Shown piece by piece: positions 8,435 through 16,790 of a DNA stretch of 64,000 nucleotides. The stretch covers positions 87,006 through 151,005 of the forward strand of contig VGFK01000001.1 of NCBI GenBank assembly GCA_016868895.1, given 5' to 3'. Within the stretch, counting starts at the first letter, position 1; each line of letters starts with the position of its first letter. This DNA comes from Bacteroidota bacterium. Its GTDB lineage: Bacteria > Bacteroidota > Bacteroidia > Chitinophagales > Chitinophagaceae. Position numbers and translations under genes: made by a program. The notes beneath the pieces were generated by a model. It made no database searches, was not told the DNA's origin, and saw only the letters and a program-made list of their open reading frames with translations.

Positions 8435-9732
8435 CGTACTATAGCCTAAACCATCGTTCAGCACCAGTTGATTTTCGGTCGGCCGTGCTGCAGGGACAAG
8501 CTCCGGATGGCGGATTGTATTTCCCTTCCGATATCCCAATCTGGGACCAGCACTTCATTGATTCGCTTGCCAACTTGAATAAGATAGAAATCGGATTTCG
8601 GATCATGGAACCCTATGTTGGAGAAAGCATGCGCAAGGAGGATCTTTATGCGGCCATCGCATCAACACTTTCGTTTGATTTTCCATTGAAGCAAATCAGC
8701 GAACGGATCTGGGGATTGGAACTCTTTCATGGTCCAACCTTAGCATTCAAAGATCTGGGTGCACGGTTTTTCAGCAAGTGCCTGGAGTTGTTTGTACAAG
8801 CTGAAGACAAAAAAACAATTGTGCTGGTCGCAACCAGCGGAGATACCGGCGGTGCAGTAGCAGATGCATTTTATAGAATGAAAGGGATCGAGGTGGTGAT
8901 TTTATATCCAGCCGGACGTGTCAGCTCTATTCAAGAAATGCAGTTAACCGGATACCAAGGCAATATCCATGCACTTGAAATAAAAGGCAGCTTTGACGAA
9001 TGCCAGCAGCTGGTGAAACAGGCGTTTGTCGATCGGGAGCTCAGTGAATCCGTTCGACTCACCTCCTCCAATTCCATCAACATCGCGCGATGGCTTTCAC
9101 AACAAGTGTATTACGGCATTGCACGCTCACAGTGGATGGAAACTGTGGATCCTGTTATAGCAGTACCCAGTGGCAATCTGGGAAACATATGTGCGGGAAT
9201 GATGGCACACCATTCAGGCTTACCCATCGATCATTTCATCATGTCGTGCAACGTTAATAATGTGTTTGTGAAATACCTGAGCAACCTTCAATATCATCCC
9301 CAACCTTCCCTGCACACCCTATCCAATGCCATGGATGTTGGAAACCCCAGCAATGCGGTACGCATTATGGAACTGCTCAAGCAAAAAAAAGATGGGATGG
9401 TATCCAATGCCGTCGTTGGTTATTCGGTCAGCGATGATCAAACAAGCCAAACCATTAAAGAAGTATTCAATGCCTACAACTATTTGCTGGATCCACACAG
9501 TGCAGTCGCCTATTCCAGCATGAACCACTACCTCAACCTGCACCCCCGAAAAAAAGGAATAGTGCTGTGCACCGCACACCCGGTAAAATTTCCGGAAAGC
9601 ATTGAAGATTTGATAGATCAATCGATACCGATTCCACCCGCCGCAGCATCGCTGTTCAACAGAAAGAAAGAATTTGACGCACTGGATGCAGATTTCGCTG
9701 CATTGAAAGAAAAAATTTTTGAGTTAGTGTAG
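8431..9732 (+). CDS. thrC: Threonine synthase
   Basis: A 433-residue PLP-dependent enzyme that converts O-phosphohomoserine to threonine. The Schiff-base lysine is K107 in LAFKDLGARFF. The phosphate-binding loop VATSGDTGGAV follows, as does the later SGNLGNICAG loop. Length and N-terminal domain (YYSLNHRSAPVDFRSAVLQG) fit the bacterial threonine synthase class. It is the last gene of the threonine operon, overlapping thrB by four bases. No clear terminator is visible in the 217 bases between it and the rhodopsin gene. Confidence 0.97.
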   Translation: MTYYSLNHRSAPVDFRSAVLQGQAPDGGLYFPSDIPIWDQHFIDSLANLNKIEIGFRIMEPYVGESMRKEDLYAAIASTLSFDFPLKQISERIWGLELFHGPTLAFKDLGARFFSKCLELFVQAEDKKTIVLVATSGDTGGAVADAFYRMKGIEVVILYPAGRVSSIQEMQLTGYQGNIHALEIKGSFDECQQLVKQAFVDRELSESVRLTSSNSINIARWLSQQVYYGIARSQWMETVDPVIAVPSGNLGNICAGMMAHHSGLPIDHFIMSCNVNNVFVKYLSNLQYHPQPSLHTLSNAMDVGNPSNAVRIMELLKQKKDGMVSNAVVGYSVSDDQTSQTIKEVFNAYNYLLDPHSAVAYSSMNHYLNLHPRKKGIVLCTAHPVKFPESIEDLIDQSIPIPPAAASLFNRKKEFDALDADFAALKEKIFELV

Positions 9733-9949
9733 CATATACACAAAAACAGGTCAATCGTATATAAATCAATCGAATACACGGTCGGTCTCGTTAGCTGGAC
9801 ACAGACTTGAAACCCACTTGAATAAAAACCCACATATTTTATCAACTCAATGAACTTTTTGTTTTATCTTCAGTTAGTAAAAGTTATACGATTGTTGAAC
9901 CGATGTGCAGGAACGAAAAGCTGTCATTTATTAACCAAAACTATACACG

Positions 9950-10666
9950 ATGAGCCCCTTCTTTCTTGAGGCAGCGATTGCTGCCGACAATTATGTGGCG
10001 TTTACGTTCTTCGTAGGCACCATGGCCATGATGGCCGCTTCGGTTTTCTTCTTTTTTGAAGTTGGCAACACTGACAAAGCATGGAGGACTTCTGTGCTGG
10101 TATCAGGATTGATCACCTTCATCGCTGCAGTACACTACTACTACATGCGGGGGTACAACCTGGAGAACAACACTTCTCCTACCTTCTTCCGTTATGTAGA
10201 CTGGCTGTTGACTGTACCGCTGATGTGTGTTGAGTTCTACCTCATCACCAAGAAAGCAGGTGCAACAACTGGTTTGCTGTGGAAACTCATCTTTGCTTCT
10301 GTGGTGATGCTGGTTACCGGTTACTTCGGTGAAACCATTGACATGGCACACAGCTGGCAGTGGGGTCTTGCTTCTGGTATTGCTTATTTCTACATTGTTT
10401 ACCTGGTATGGTTCGGCGACGTAGCCAAACTTGCAGGTGCAACATCTCCAGCCGTTGCTAGCGCAGTGAAAACACTTGCATGGTTTGTACTGGTCGGTTG
10501 GGCAATTTACCCAATTGGTTACATCCAGGGTACTCCCGGTGGTCTGTTCGGTATGCAGCTCGATTTCGGTCTGCCTATGGACGTGATCTACAACATCGGT
10601 GATGCGGTGAACAAGATCGGTTTCGGTCTCGTCATCTATGCATTGAGCCGTTCTGAATCCAAGTAA
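9950..10666 (+). CDS. Proteorhodopsin, DTE type, predicted green-absorbing proton pump
   Basis: A 238-residue seven-helix retinal protein. Helix C reads RYVDWLLTVPLMCVE, giving proton acceptor D84, T88 and proton donor E95 (the DTE motif of outward proton pumps). The spectral tuning site is M92, typical of green-absorbing Bacteroidota proteorhodopsins. H62 matches the conserved helix B histidine that partners the acceptor, and K222 binds retinal. By counting back from the YIVY of helix E, G139 falls at the place where antenna-binding xanthorhodopsin-type proteins have their fenestration glycine. Blh lies downstream behind a strong terminator. Upstream, 9733-9949 holds only poor matches to the TTTG/TAnnTTTG promoter (best TACGATTG at 9887-9894). 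Confidence 0.96.
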   Translation: MSPFFLEAAIAADNYVAFTFFVGTMAMMAASVFFFFEVGNTDKAWRTSVLVSGLITFIAAVHYYYMRGYNLENNTSPTFFRYVDWLLTVPLMCVEFYLITKKAGATTGLLWKLIFASVVMLVTGYFGETIDMAHSWQWGLASGIAYFYIVYLVWFGDVAKLAGATSPAVASAVKTLAWFVLVGWAIYPIGYIQGTPGGLFGMQLDFGLPMDVIYNIGDAVNKIGFGLVIYALSRSESK

Positions 10667-10689
10667 GAAGGAAGTCACGCATATTCGTT

Positions 10690-10726
10690 GAAGGGCTCGT
10701 GCGTTTGCATGAGCCCTTCTCTTTTC
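10690..10726 (+). terminator. Strong intrinsic terminator between rhodopsin and blh
   Basis: A 13-bp stem with one G-U pair (10690-10702 with 10707-10719, GTTT loop) followed by TCTTTTCT. It ends 13 bases before the blh ATG. It would end most rhodopsin transcripts, so blh is either read-through-expressed at a low level or has its own promoter, which would have to lie within the terminator region or the rhodopsin gene. Confidence 0.85.
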
Positions 10727-10738
10727 TAAACCCAATCA

Positions 10739-11698
10739 ATGACCTTTCCACTGCAACATAGCCGACCTTTTCACCTGCTCACATGGATCAATGCAGCCAT
10801 TGGCGCCGCCATGCTGGTCTGGAGTAAATGGGCGGGACCCCTTCCCATCGCATTTCAGATCGGGTATTTTGCAACTATGATTGCCATCACCGGCATTCCC
10901 CACGGGGCGCTGGATCACGTGATTGCTCGGGTGAACGACGAGCATCAGAACAAACGATTCAGCATGGTCCAGTTCCTGGTGAAGTACCTCCTGGCCATGG
11001 CCGGATATGCACTTTGCTGGGTGTTCTTCCCTTCGATTAGTTTACTCCTCTTTTTAATCATCTCGGCATGGCATTTTGGTGAAACGGATATTGCCAACGT
11101 AGGCAATAACCTGATCTGGAACCTGAGCCGCATGCTCTGGGGCAGCTTTGTGCTGCTGCTGATTTTACTCACCCACCAGCAAGAATCCATCGATATCATT
11201 TCCCGCATCACCCATTTTGAGAGGGGAACGCAGTTAGTGATTGAAGCATGTGCAACTCATGCCACATCGATTCTGGTTGGCCTGGGAATAGCCAGCAGCA
11301 TGCTAACCGCATATTGTTTCCTCACCCACGAAAACACCTATTCACTGAATGCACTGCTCAACCTGATGGTCATCCTGGTGCTCTGCATTAAACTTCCCTT
11401 GCTCCCCTCTTTTGCGTTGTATTTTGCCGGATGGCATTCCATCCGTTCGTTTGAACTTATTTTCCGGTATTTGCAAAACGATAAGGCACATGCACATTTG
11501 CAGCCTGCATCGCTCTGGATGCGTTCTATCCCCATGACCATCATGGCCGCATTATTTTTTTTAGCCTCAGCGTACGTTTGGTCATTCAGTGAATTGAACA
11601 GCGATCCACTGCCCGTTGTATTTATTTTTCTTTCGGTCATTACCCTTCCTCACCTGGATGTGATGGATAAAATGATCAAGCGGTCGACTGCCTCCTGA
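10739..11698 (+). CDS. blh: Beta-carotene 15,15'-dioxygenase, Brp/Blh family
   Basis: A 319-residue membrane enzyme that splits beta-carotene into two retinal molecules, the chromophore of the rhodopsin just upstream. The family's histidine motifs are present: HGALDHV near residue 60, WHFGETD near 115, FAGWHSIRSFEL near 235, and a C-terminal LPHLDVMDKM. About seven to eight hydrophobic segments alternate with these motifs. Pairing with rhodopsin is the usual arrangement in marine and freshwater bacteria. Carotenoid synthesis genes (crtEBIY) are not in the window. The terminator ahead of it suggests much lower expression than the opsin. Confidence 0.93.
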   Translation: MTFPLQHSRPFHLLTWINAAIGAAMLVWSKWAGPLPIAFQIGYFATMIAITGIPHGALDHVIARVNDEHQNKRFSMVQFLVKYLLAMAGYALCWVFFPSISLLLFLIISAWHFGETDIANVGNNLIWNLSRMLWGSFVLLLILLTHQQESIDIISRITHFERGTQLVIEACATHATSILVGLGIASSMLTAYCFLTHENTYSLNALLNLMVILVLCIKLPLLPSFALYFAGWHSIRSFELIFRYLQNDKAHAHLQPASLWMRSIPMTIMAALFFLASAYVWSFSELNSDPLPVVFIFLSVITLPHLDVMDKMIKRSTAS

Positions 11699-11713
11699 GC
11701 CAACCATTTGAAT

Positions 11714-11721
11714 TATTTTTG
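11714..11721 (+). promoter_or_regulatory. -7 element four bases before the GNAT start
   Basis: TATTTTTG matches TAnnTTTG exactly and is separated from ATG 11726 by only CGGC, predicting a leaderless or nearly leaderless transcript. No clear -33 box is visible. Confidence 0.5.
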
Positions 11722-11725
11722 CGGC

Positions 11726-12208
11726 ATGAGCATCACCATCTCCCCCATAACTCCGGAAGACAATCCTATCATTGCAACCATCATTCGCAAGACATTGGAA
11801 GAATTCAATGCCAATAAATGCGGAACGGTTTATTACGATGCCTCAACCGATCACCTCTTTGAACTGTTTTCAAAAGAACGTTCAGGATATTTTACTGCAC
11901 GATCCGGCAACACCATTGTGGGAGGTGGAGGATTTTTCCCGAGCTATGGATTGCCTGAGGACACCTGTGAATTGGTCAAAATGTATTTGTTGCCCGAAGC
12001 GAGGGGTACCGGCACCGGGGCACAATTGATCTTAAAAGCAATGGAGGGCGCACGTGCAGCAGGGTTCAAGCGCATGTACATCGAAACAATGCCTGAGTTA
12101 CAAAAAGCGATGTCGGTTTACGAAAAATTTGGCTTTGCCTATTTAGATGGACCCATGGGCAACACCGGCCACCATGGCTGTTCGATCTGGATGTGCGGGA
12201 ATCTTTAA
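11726..12208 (+). CDS. GNAT-family N-acetyltransferase
   Basis: A 160-residue acetyl-CoA-dependent transferase. The acetyl-CoA binding loop reads LLPEARGTGTGAQLI (the R/Q-x-x-G-x-G/A motif), followed by the helix MEGARAAGFKRMYIET and the C-terminal strand VYEKFGFAYLDGPMGNTGHHGC. ATG 11726 is preferred over an in-frame TTG at 11708, because a perfect -7 promoter element lies just before the ATG. The substrate is unknown. The closest described group is small-molecule or amino-acid acetyltransferases of the PhnO/MarR-associated type, but this is only a general likeness. The stop overlaps that of the convergent SprT-like gene. Confidence 0.85.
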   Translation: MSITISPITPEDNPIIATIIRKTLEEFNANKCGTVYYDASTDHLFELFSKERSGYFTARSGNTIVGGGGFFPSYGLPEDTCELVKMYLLPEARGTGTGAQLILKAMEGARAAGFKRMYIETMPELQKAMSVYEKFGFAYLDGPMGNTGHHGCSIWMCGNL

Positions 12209-12825
12209 GGATGTTTTTTTACTTCGTAGACGGGACTGAATACATACACCTTGCCTGTAGACACCTCAGTCGCCTTGATCCGCTTTCTGACTTTTTCATT
12301 CCGCTTAAATGTTCGTCCGCCCTTGATGATGAATTGTTCACCTTCGGCTAACTCTTCAATGAGGCAATACCCTTCTTTTTGAAAATCATACCGATGCAGG
12401 ACGCGCATGAGATCGGCATCAGCACAAGAACTGGCAGCTGGACGCGCCGCTGTCATTTTCAATTGCTCGGTGATGTCGATCGGAAAAATTCGCGTTTGTA
12501 GAAATTGCTGCAGCAAATCAGCGTAATGTTGCTGCCATTCTTTGCCATGCGACTCCACACGGTGGCCGAATCGAATAAAGGTGATCAGATGAGCCAGCTC
12601 ATGCAGCAGGGTAATCAAAAAGGCAAATGGATTTAGATTTCCGTTTATACTGATGCGGTGGTGTTTGTCGGCATGCGCATTGCGGTAATCACCCAAAACA
12701 GTTGCACGGGAGCGGGTAATCGTGAGGTGTACCCGATACTGATGCAGATACGGCGTGATGAGTTCAAATGTACCAACCGGCAGGTAATCCGACAACGAAC
12801 GTATGGGCGCTTCCTGTTGAGGCAT
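12205..12825 (-). CDS. SprT-like zinc metalloprotease domain protein
   Basis: A 206-residue protein with the zinc motif HELAHL (H75, E76, H79), followed by FGHRVESHGKEW, which supplies the third histidine as in SprT/Spartan-like proteases. The C-terminal third (about 125-206) is rich in charged and beta-forming residues and may be a small zinc-independent substrate-binding part. SprT-like proteins of eukaryotes cut DNA-protein crosslinks; the bacterial role is not well known. Its start overlaps the stop of the AtpI-like gene by one base (TGATG), making it the last member of a four-gene coupled set. Confidence 0.88.
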   Translation of the reverse strand: MPQQEAPIRSLSDYLPVGTFELITPYLHQYRVHLTITRSRATVLGDYRNAHADKHHRISINGNLNPFAFLITLLHELAHLITFIRFGHRVESHGKEWQQHYADLLQQFLQTRIFPIDITEQLKMTAARPAASSCADADLMRVLHRYDFQKEGYCLIEELAEGEQFIIKGGRTFKRNEKVRKRIKATEVSTGKVYVFSPVYEVKKHP

Positions 12826-13214
12826 CAGCGTTTCTTTTGTATGGCAGCCAATACCCCTTTTACTTCAAAAAAAGTGTAGACCAGATACAGGAACATGCAT
12901 ACGAGGAGTCCCGGTACATTTTTTTGTTCTCCTTTGATCAATGCGTAGGCCACGACAGCTGTAGCCGAAAACACCAGTTTGGAGATGAACGACCCATAGA
13001 CCGATGAAGTAAATCCGAGCGTAGAAGCTGCACGCATACCCTTGTTCAGGATCCAGAACGAAAAAACAGTGAGTACGAACAGAAAGAGATTCCCAAAAAA
13101 TACCACTTCGGGATCGACCCCGATGTCGTTCAGCATATCGACCAAAAGCCCCGACAGCAGGGCAACGATAAAAAATACACTTATGATCGGCCGCAATGAT
13201 TTTCGAATAGTCAT
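12825..13214 (-). CDS. Four-helix membrane protein, AtpI-like
   Basis: A 129-residue protein with four predicted membrane helices (about 9-27, 37-57, 70-92, 97-118) and little outside the membrane. Size, topology and the position directly after AtpZ suggest an AtpI/UncI-like assembly factor of the ATP synthase, but no diagnostic motif is certain. In many Bacteroidota the next genes would be atpB, atpE and so on; here the next gene is SprT-like. It overlaps AtpZ by four bases and SprT by one base. Confidence 0.55.
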   Translation of the reverse strand: MTIRKSLRPIISVFFIVALLSGLLVDMLNDIGVDPEVVFFGNLFLFVLTVFSFWILNKGMRAASTLGFTSSVYGSFISKLVFSATAVVAYALIKGEQKNVPGLLVCMFLYLVYTFFEVKGVLAAIQKKR

Positions 13215-13435
13215 TGTTTCTTTTTTTGGGTATCGATTACAATGCGAATAAGATTAAAGAGTACCGCCAGCAAGGGTAAAATCCAAATCAGGAGTGCACC
13301 GGAAAAATGAAAATAGTCGTCGGCCATAGACCCTACCCACAAGGCCAGTAAGATGGATGCAAAAAATTGCATGCCCATACCCATGTACTTGGTCCACGAA
13401 CTATTGTGCCTTGGTTCAGTGCCAGACTGCATCAC
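13211..13435 (-). CDS. AtpZ/AtpI family protein
   Basis: A 74-residue protein with two membrane helices (about 19-39 and 45-67) in the arrangement KYMGMGMQFFASILLALWVG...LLIWILPLLAVLFNLIRIV, typical of AtpZ, the small protein next to ATP synthase operons that helps assembly or forms a Mg/Ca channel with AtpI. It overlaps its upstream neighbour by four bases (13432-13435) and the downstream AtpI-like gene by four bases. The ATP synthase subunit genes are not adjacent. Confidence 0.85.
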   Translation of the reverse strand: MMQSGTEPRHNSSWTKYMGMGMQFFASILLALWVGSMADDYFHFSGALLIWILPLLAVLFNLIRIVIDTQKKKQ

Positions 13436-13827
13436 TCAAAACTCTGTTCAAGGTCTGGAATGGAAATGACAGCAGTGTCCAACAAGCGCTCCGACTCACC
13501 AGACAATACTTTTTGTAGGTTGTCCAAATACGCTTCCCGGTAACGGACTTGTTTTTCCAGTGAATCGGTTCTCATTTTTAGTCGGGTCAACTCACGTCGT
13601 TCCGATTGAGAGCCGTATCCTGGAATATAAAATTTCAGGGGGGTGAAACTGATGAGCGCAGTGGTCAGTCCCACGAGCAGCACAAAAATAAAACAGGAAA
13701 CAATATATACACCCAGTCGCGTGATTTTGAACGTCACCACCTCTTCATAGGAGTGATCGTTCATGATCACCAGTCGGTACCGATTGGTCAACCGCTTGAA
13801 TCTGCTTTGCTTGAATTCTTCTGCCAT
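13432..13827 (-). CDS. Membrane-anchored coiled-coil protein resembling the N-terminus of Bacteroidota M23 peptidases
   Basis: A 131-residue protein. The N-terminal cytoplasmic part has KRLTNRYRLVIMNDHSYEEVVTFKITRLG, a single membrane helix spans about 37-59, then comes FTPLKFYIPGYGS followed by a periplasmic coiled coil (about 75-120). This pattern is the N-terminal half of a family of Bacteroidota M23 metallopeptidases (FTPLREYIPGY is its hallmark). The LytM peptidase domain is missing and the frame ends naturally. It is the first gene of the AtpZ/AtpI/SprT set. It may be a scaffold that pairs with a separate hydrolase. Confidence 0.7.
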   Translation of the reverse strand: MAEEFKQSRFKRLTNRYRLVIMNDHSYEEVVTFKITRLGVYIVSCFIFVLLVGLTTALISFTPLKFYIPGYGSQSERRELTRLKMRTDSLEKQVRYREAYLDNLQKVLSGESERLLDTAVISIPDLEQSFE

Positions 13828-13889
13828 TTCAGGTTGGATAACGCAATAAAGTTACTGTTAATTCTGGATTAGGTGTAGTTTTACACACC

Positions 13890-16745
13890 ATGAACAACCC
13901 GTTCTATCGCCCGCGCACCTATTTGAGCTGGACGATGATGGTCGCCTTCCTCGCCATCTCCGTTGGGGCGGCAATGGCTCAGTCCGATATCACCTACGAC
14001 CTGCAAAAGCCGAAAGCGTTCGAGAACAGAAAACTGCGTTCTGAACTGACTCCAGATAAGAAAATGAATCCGGTCAAGCGACTCAAAGAAAACATCGTCG
14101 CGCAATACAATTTTTACTTCAACGCCAATAACAAACTAGAGGAATCGATTCGTGCTGTTCGCTCCTCGTACAAAGACAACTTCAATGCATTGCTTCCGTA
14201 TTATGACATGCCGCTGGAAAGCTTCAAAGGTCAGCAGCAGAACCTCGACTCCGTTGTCATCAAATGCAACAACGGCATTCTCCTGCACGATCTTCGAAAC
14301 GACTGGGTAGATGACCTCTACCTGCTGATGGGAAAATCCTATTTCTATCAGCAAAAATTTGATTCGGCCTTTGATGTGTTTCAGTATATCAATTATACGT
14401 TTCAGCCCAAATCAAAAAATGAAAAAGGATTTGAAAAACAAATAGGCTCAAACCTGAGTGAAACCGGGACTCCCTTCAACATTGCAACCCGCGAAAAAGG
14501 AGAAGGTGCGCGGCTGTCTTCGCGCAACGATGCACTTCTGTGGATCATTCGTACACAGTTTGCCGTAGGCTCAGATGATGTTGCACGCAGCCTGATTGCG
14601 GTCCTGCGGCGTGATACCTATTTCCCAAAACGGCTGAAGGACGAACTGGCCGATCTAACTGCATATGGATTTTACCGATCAGGGCAATATGATTCTGCGG
14701 CTCATATGATGGAATCTTCAATGAACGTGTGCAGAGACAACAGAGAACAGTCGCGCCGCCTCTTTTTAATCGCCCAACTCTATGCGTCCGTTAACAAGAA
14801 AAAAGAAGCAGAGGAATTTTTTGATAAATCGATTACCCTGACCACAGACCCCATCATGGAGGCATATGCGAGGATCTATCAGGTGGGACTGAGTTCGGAT
14901 GAAGCCGACCTGAACAAACGCATTGATGAGAATGTGGAGCTGCTGCTTCAAATGATCAAAAAAGAAAAATACCGCTCCTATCGGTCGATCATCTACGAAG
15001 CAGCGGCTACGATGGAACTCGAACGCAAACAAACAGCAAAAGCGATCGAACTGCTCATTGCATCCACTCAATTTGACGGCATCGAACCCACTGTCAAAAC
15101 CAAAACCCAAATGCGCATCGCAGAATTGGCCTTTGACTCCAAAAATTACAAGATTGCAAAAAACTATTTTGATAGTGTTGGGAACGGACAGCTCTCTGAA
15201 GCGGTAACCTCCAAGAAAACCATTGCAGCAGAACTGATGCTGTATTTTGACCTATTGGATAAAGAAGACAGCCTTCAACGCATAGCGCGCCTGCCAGAAA
15301 AAGAACGTGAAGAGTTTCTGCGGCAATTGCTCAGGAAATTAAAAAAAGAACAGGGCATACAGGAAGAAGAGGTTCAATCGACCGGGAGAGGTGCCGTCCA
15401 GCAACGCACCAGCATCCTGGATCCCAACTCGGGAAATATTTTTTCCAATGATCCCAAAAAGGGAGAATGGTATTTCAATAATCCCACTCTGGTAGCGCAA
15501 GGAAAATTAATGTTTACAAATAAGTGGGGCAATCGGCCGAATGTTGACAACTGGAGGCGACTCTCCGCGATTTCTGGAAATGCCCGTGCGGGTGCTGTAA
15601 GAGGCGATGGAAGAAGAGGAGGCGCCGCGCCGCCACCCACTGATGCAGGTACACCTGAACTATCCATAGAAGGTCTTTCCAAAAATCTTCCCTTAAGCGA
15701 GTCGCAAATGGCCATCTCACAGCGCAAAAAGGGAGAGGCATATGTAAAATTGGCTGCAATCTATCGGGACAAGCTCGGAGATGAAGCAACGGCGAAAGAT
15801 TGGATCGCACGTTTCATACGGGAAGGAAACGACACTGCATTACTGGCTGTAGCAGCACCCAAAAAAGATTCGGAAGAAAAACGAACTGCCATCAACAATA
15901 CGTATCAACAGATTTATGCTCTTTTCTTATCCGGAAGATTCGAGCAGGCCTTACAGGAAAAGAAGAAGGCCGACGAGCAATACGGCACTACCCAATGGAG
16001 TCCGCAACTGCTATATATAGAATCGGTATACTACATCAAATCGCGTAAAGATGAGCAGGCCATTGCGGCATTGAAGACGATTGTCGCCCAGCACCCTGAA
16101 TCCCCACTTGCTGCAAGGGCATCGGTATTAGCCGAAGTTGTGGCAAAACGGGATTCTATTGAGTCGGCATTGACCGCCATGGAAGTGGTCCGACAACAAG
16201 AGGACAGTTTAGTGTGGGTCGATGATCGTCCACTTCCCAAACCCAAAGAGGCCATTGCTAAACAAGAGCCCGCCAACCGAATTGTTTCGCAGCAAAAGGA
16301 AATCAAGAAAGTGGCCGTTGATTCAGCTGCATTCAAGGTGCCAGTCAATACCATTAAAGCTGAACGATTTGCGTTCAATGCCAATGACCCCTATGCGGTA
16401 CTGTTGTTGATGAAGGATGTGGACATTGTATACATCAATGAAGCCAAACGCGCACTTGCACGCTACAATGAAGAGCGCTATCCGGGCAATACATTTTCCA
16501 TCCGAAACGACGTGATCGGTACAACAGCGTATATCCTCATGAGCTTTTTCAACAATGCCGCAGATGCCTTAGTCTATATAGAACGTGCTGCACCTCTCGC
16601 TCCCCGTGAAATTTTCCCCTGGTTGCAAGCCGATAAATACGCATTCTACATTGTGTCTCCAGATAACCTGAAAAAAATGATGGAAGACAAAGAGACGGCC
16701 GGCTATATTAAATTCCTGCAGCAGCAACTACCGGGAAAATTTTAA
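13890..16745 (+). CDS. Large TPR protein, PorW/SprE-like (type IX secretion/gliding accessory)
   Basis: A 951-residue exported protein with a signal peptide ending near residue 30 (GAAMA|QSD), so it is periplasmic rather than a lipoprotein. Tandem TPR-like helices run through most of it, with typical repeats such as DDLYLLMGKSYFYQQKFDSAFDVFQYI (about residues 139-165, given here only as its location and key GKSYFYQ core). A low-complexity linker (about 560-600) divides two repeat blocks, and a C-terminal alpha/beta part ends it. Length, architecture and the N-terminal NPVKRLKENIVAQYNFYFNAN pattern resemble SprE/PorW, needed for type IX secretion. Cargo with matching sorting domains is encoded at 55052 and 61792. 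Confidence 0.7.
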   Translation: MNNPFYRPRTYLSWTMMVAFLAISVGAAMAQSDITYDLQKPKAFENRKLRSELTPDKKMNPVKRLKENIVAQYNFYFNANNKLEESIRAVRSSYKDNFNALLPYYDMPLESFKGQQQNLDSVVIKCNNGILLHDLRNDWVDDLYLLMGKSYFYQQKFDSAFDVFQYINYTFQPKSKNEKGFEKQIGSNLSETGTPFNIATREKGEGARLSSRNDALLWIIRTQFAVGSDDVARSLIAVLRRDTYFPKRLKDELADLTAYGFYRSGQYDSAAHMMESSMNVCRDNREQSRRLFLIAQLYASVNKKKEAEEFFDKSITLTTDPIMEAYARIYQVGLSSDEADLNKRIDENVELLLQMIKKEKYRSYRSIIYEAAATMELERKQTAKAIELLIASTQFDGIEPTVKTKTQMRIAELAFDSKNYKIAKNYFDSVGNGQLSEAVTSKKTIAAELMLYFDLLDKEDSLQRIARLPEKEREEFLRQLLRKLKKEQGIQEEEVQSTGRGAVQQRTSILDPNSGNIFSNDPKKGEWYFNNPTLVAQGKLMFTNKWGNRPNVDNWRRLSAISGNARAGAVRGDGRRGGAAPPPTDAGTPELSIEGLSKNLPLSESQMAISQRKKGEAYVKLAAIYRDKLGDEATAKDWIARFIREGNDTALLAVAAPKKDSEEKRTAINNTYQQIYALFLSGRFEQALQEKKKADEQYGTTQWSPQLLYIESVYYIKSRKDEQAIAALKTIVAQHPESPLAARASVLAEVVAKRDSIESALTAMEVVRQQEDSLVWVDDRPLPKPKEAIAKQEPANRIVSQQKEIKKVAVDSAAFKVPVNTIKAERFAFNANDPYAVLLLMKDVDIVYINEAKRALARYNEERYPGNTFSIRNDVIGTTAYILMSFFNNAADALVYIERAAPLAPREIFPWLQADKYAFYIVSPDNLKKMMEDKETAGYIKFLQQQLPGKF

Positions 16746-16790
16746 GGAATCCTTTCCATCAAAGCCCCTCCTTTTGTTTAGTTTTACTCC

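Noticed and set aside
9733-9949. Terminator of thrC or a clear rhodopsin promoter
   Set aside because: No hairpin with U run is seen and the best promoter match (TACGATTG) lacks a -33 box at the right distance.
10103-10735. A 210-residue minus-strand frame across the rhodopsin gene
   Set aside because: It is rich in Cys, His and Thr with no domain pattern; the plus strand encodes a clear seven-helix rhodopsin.
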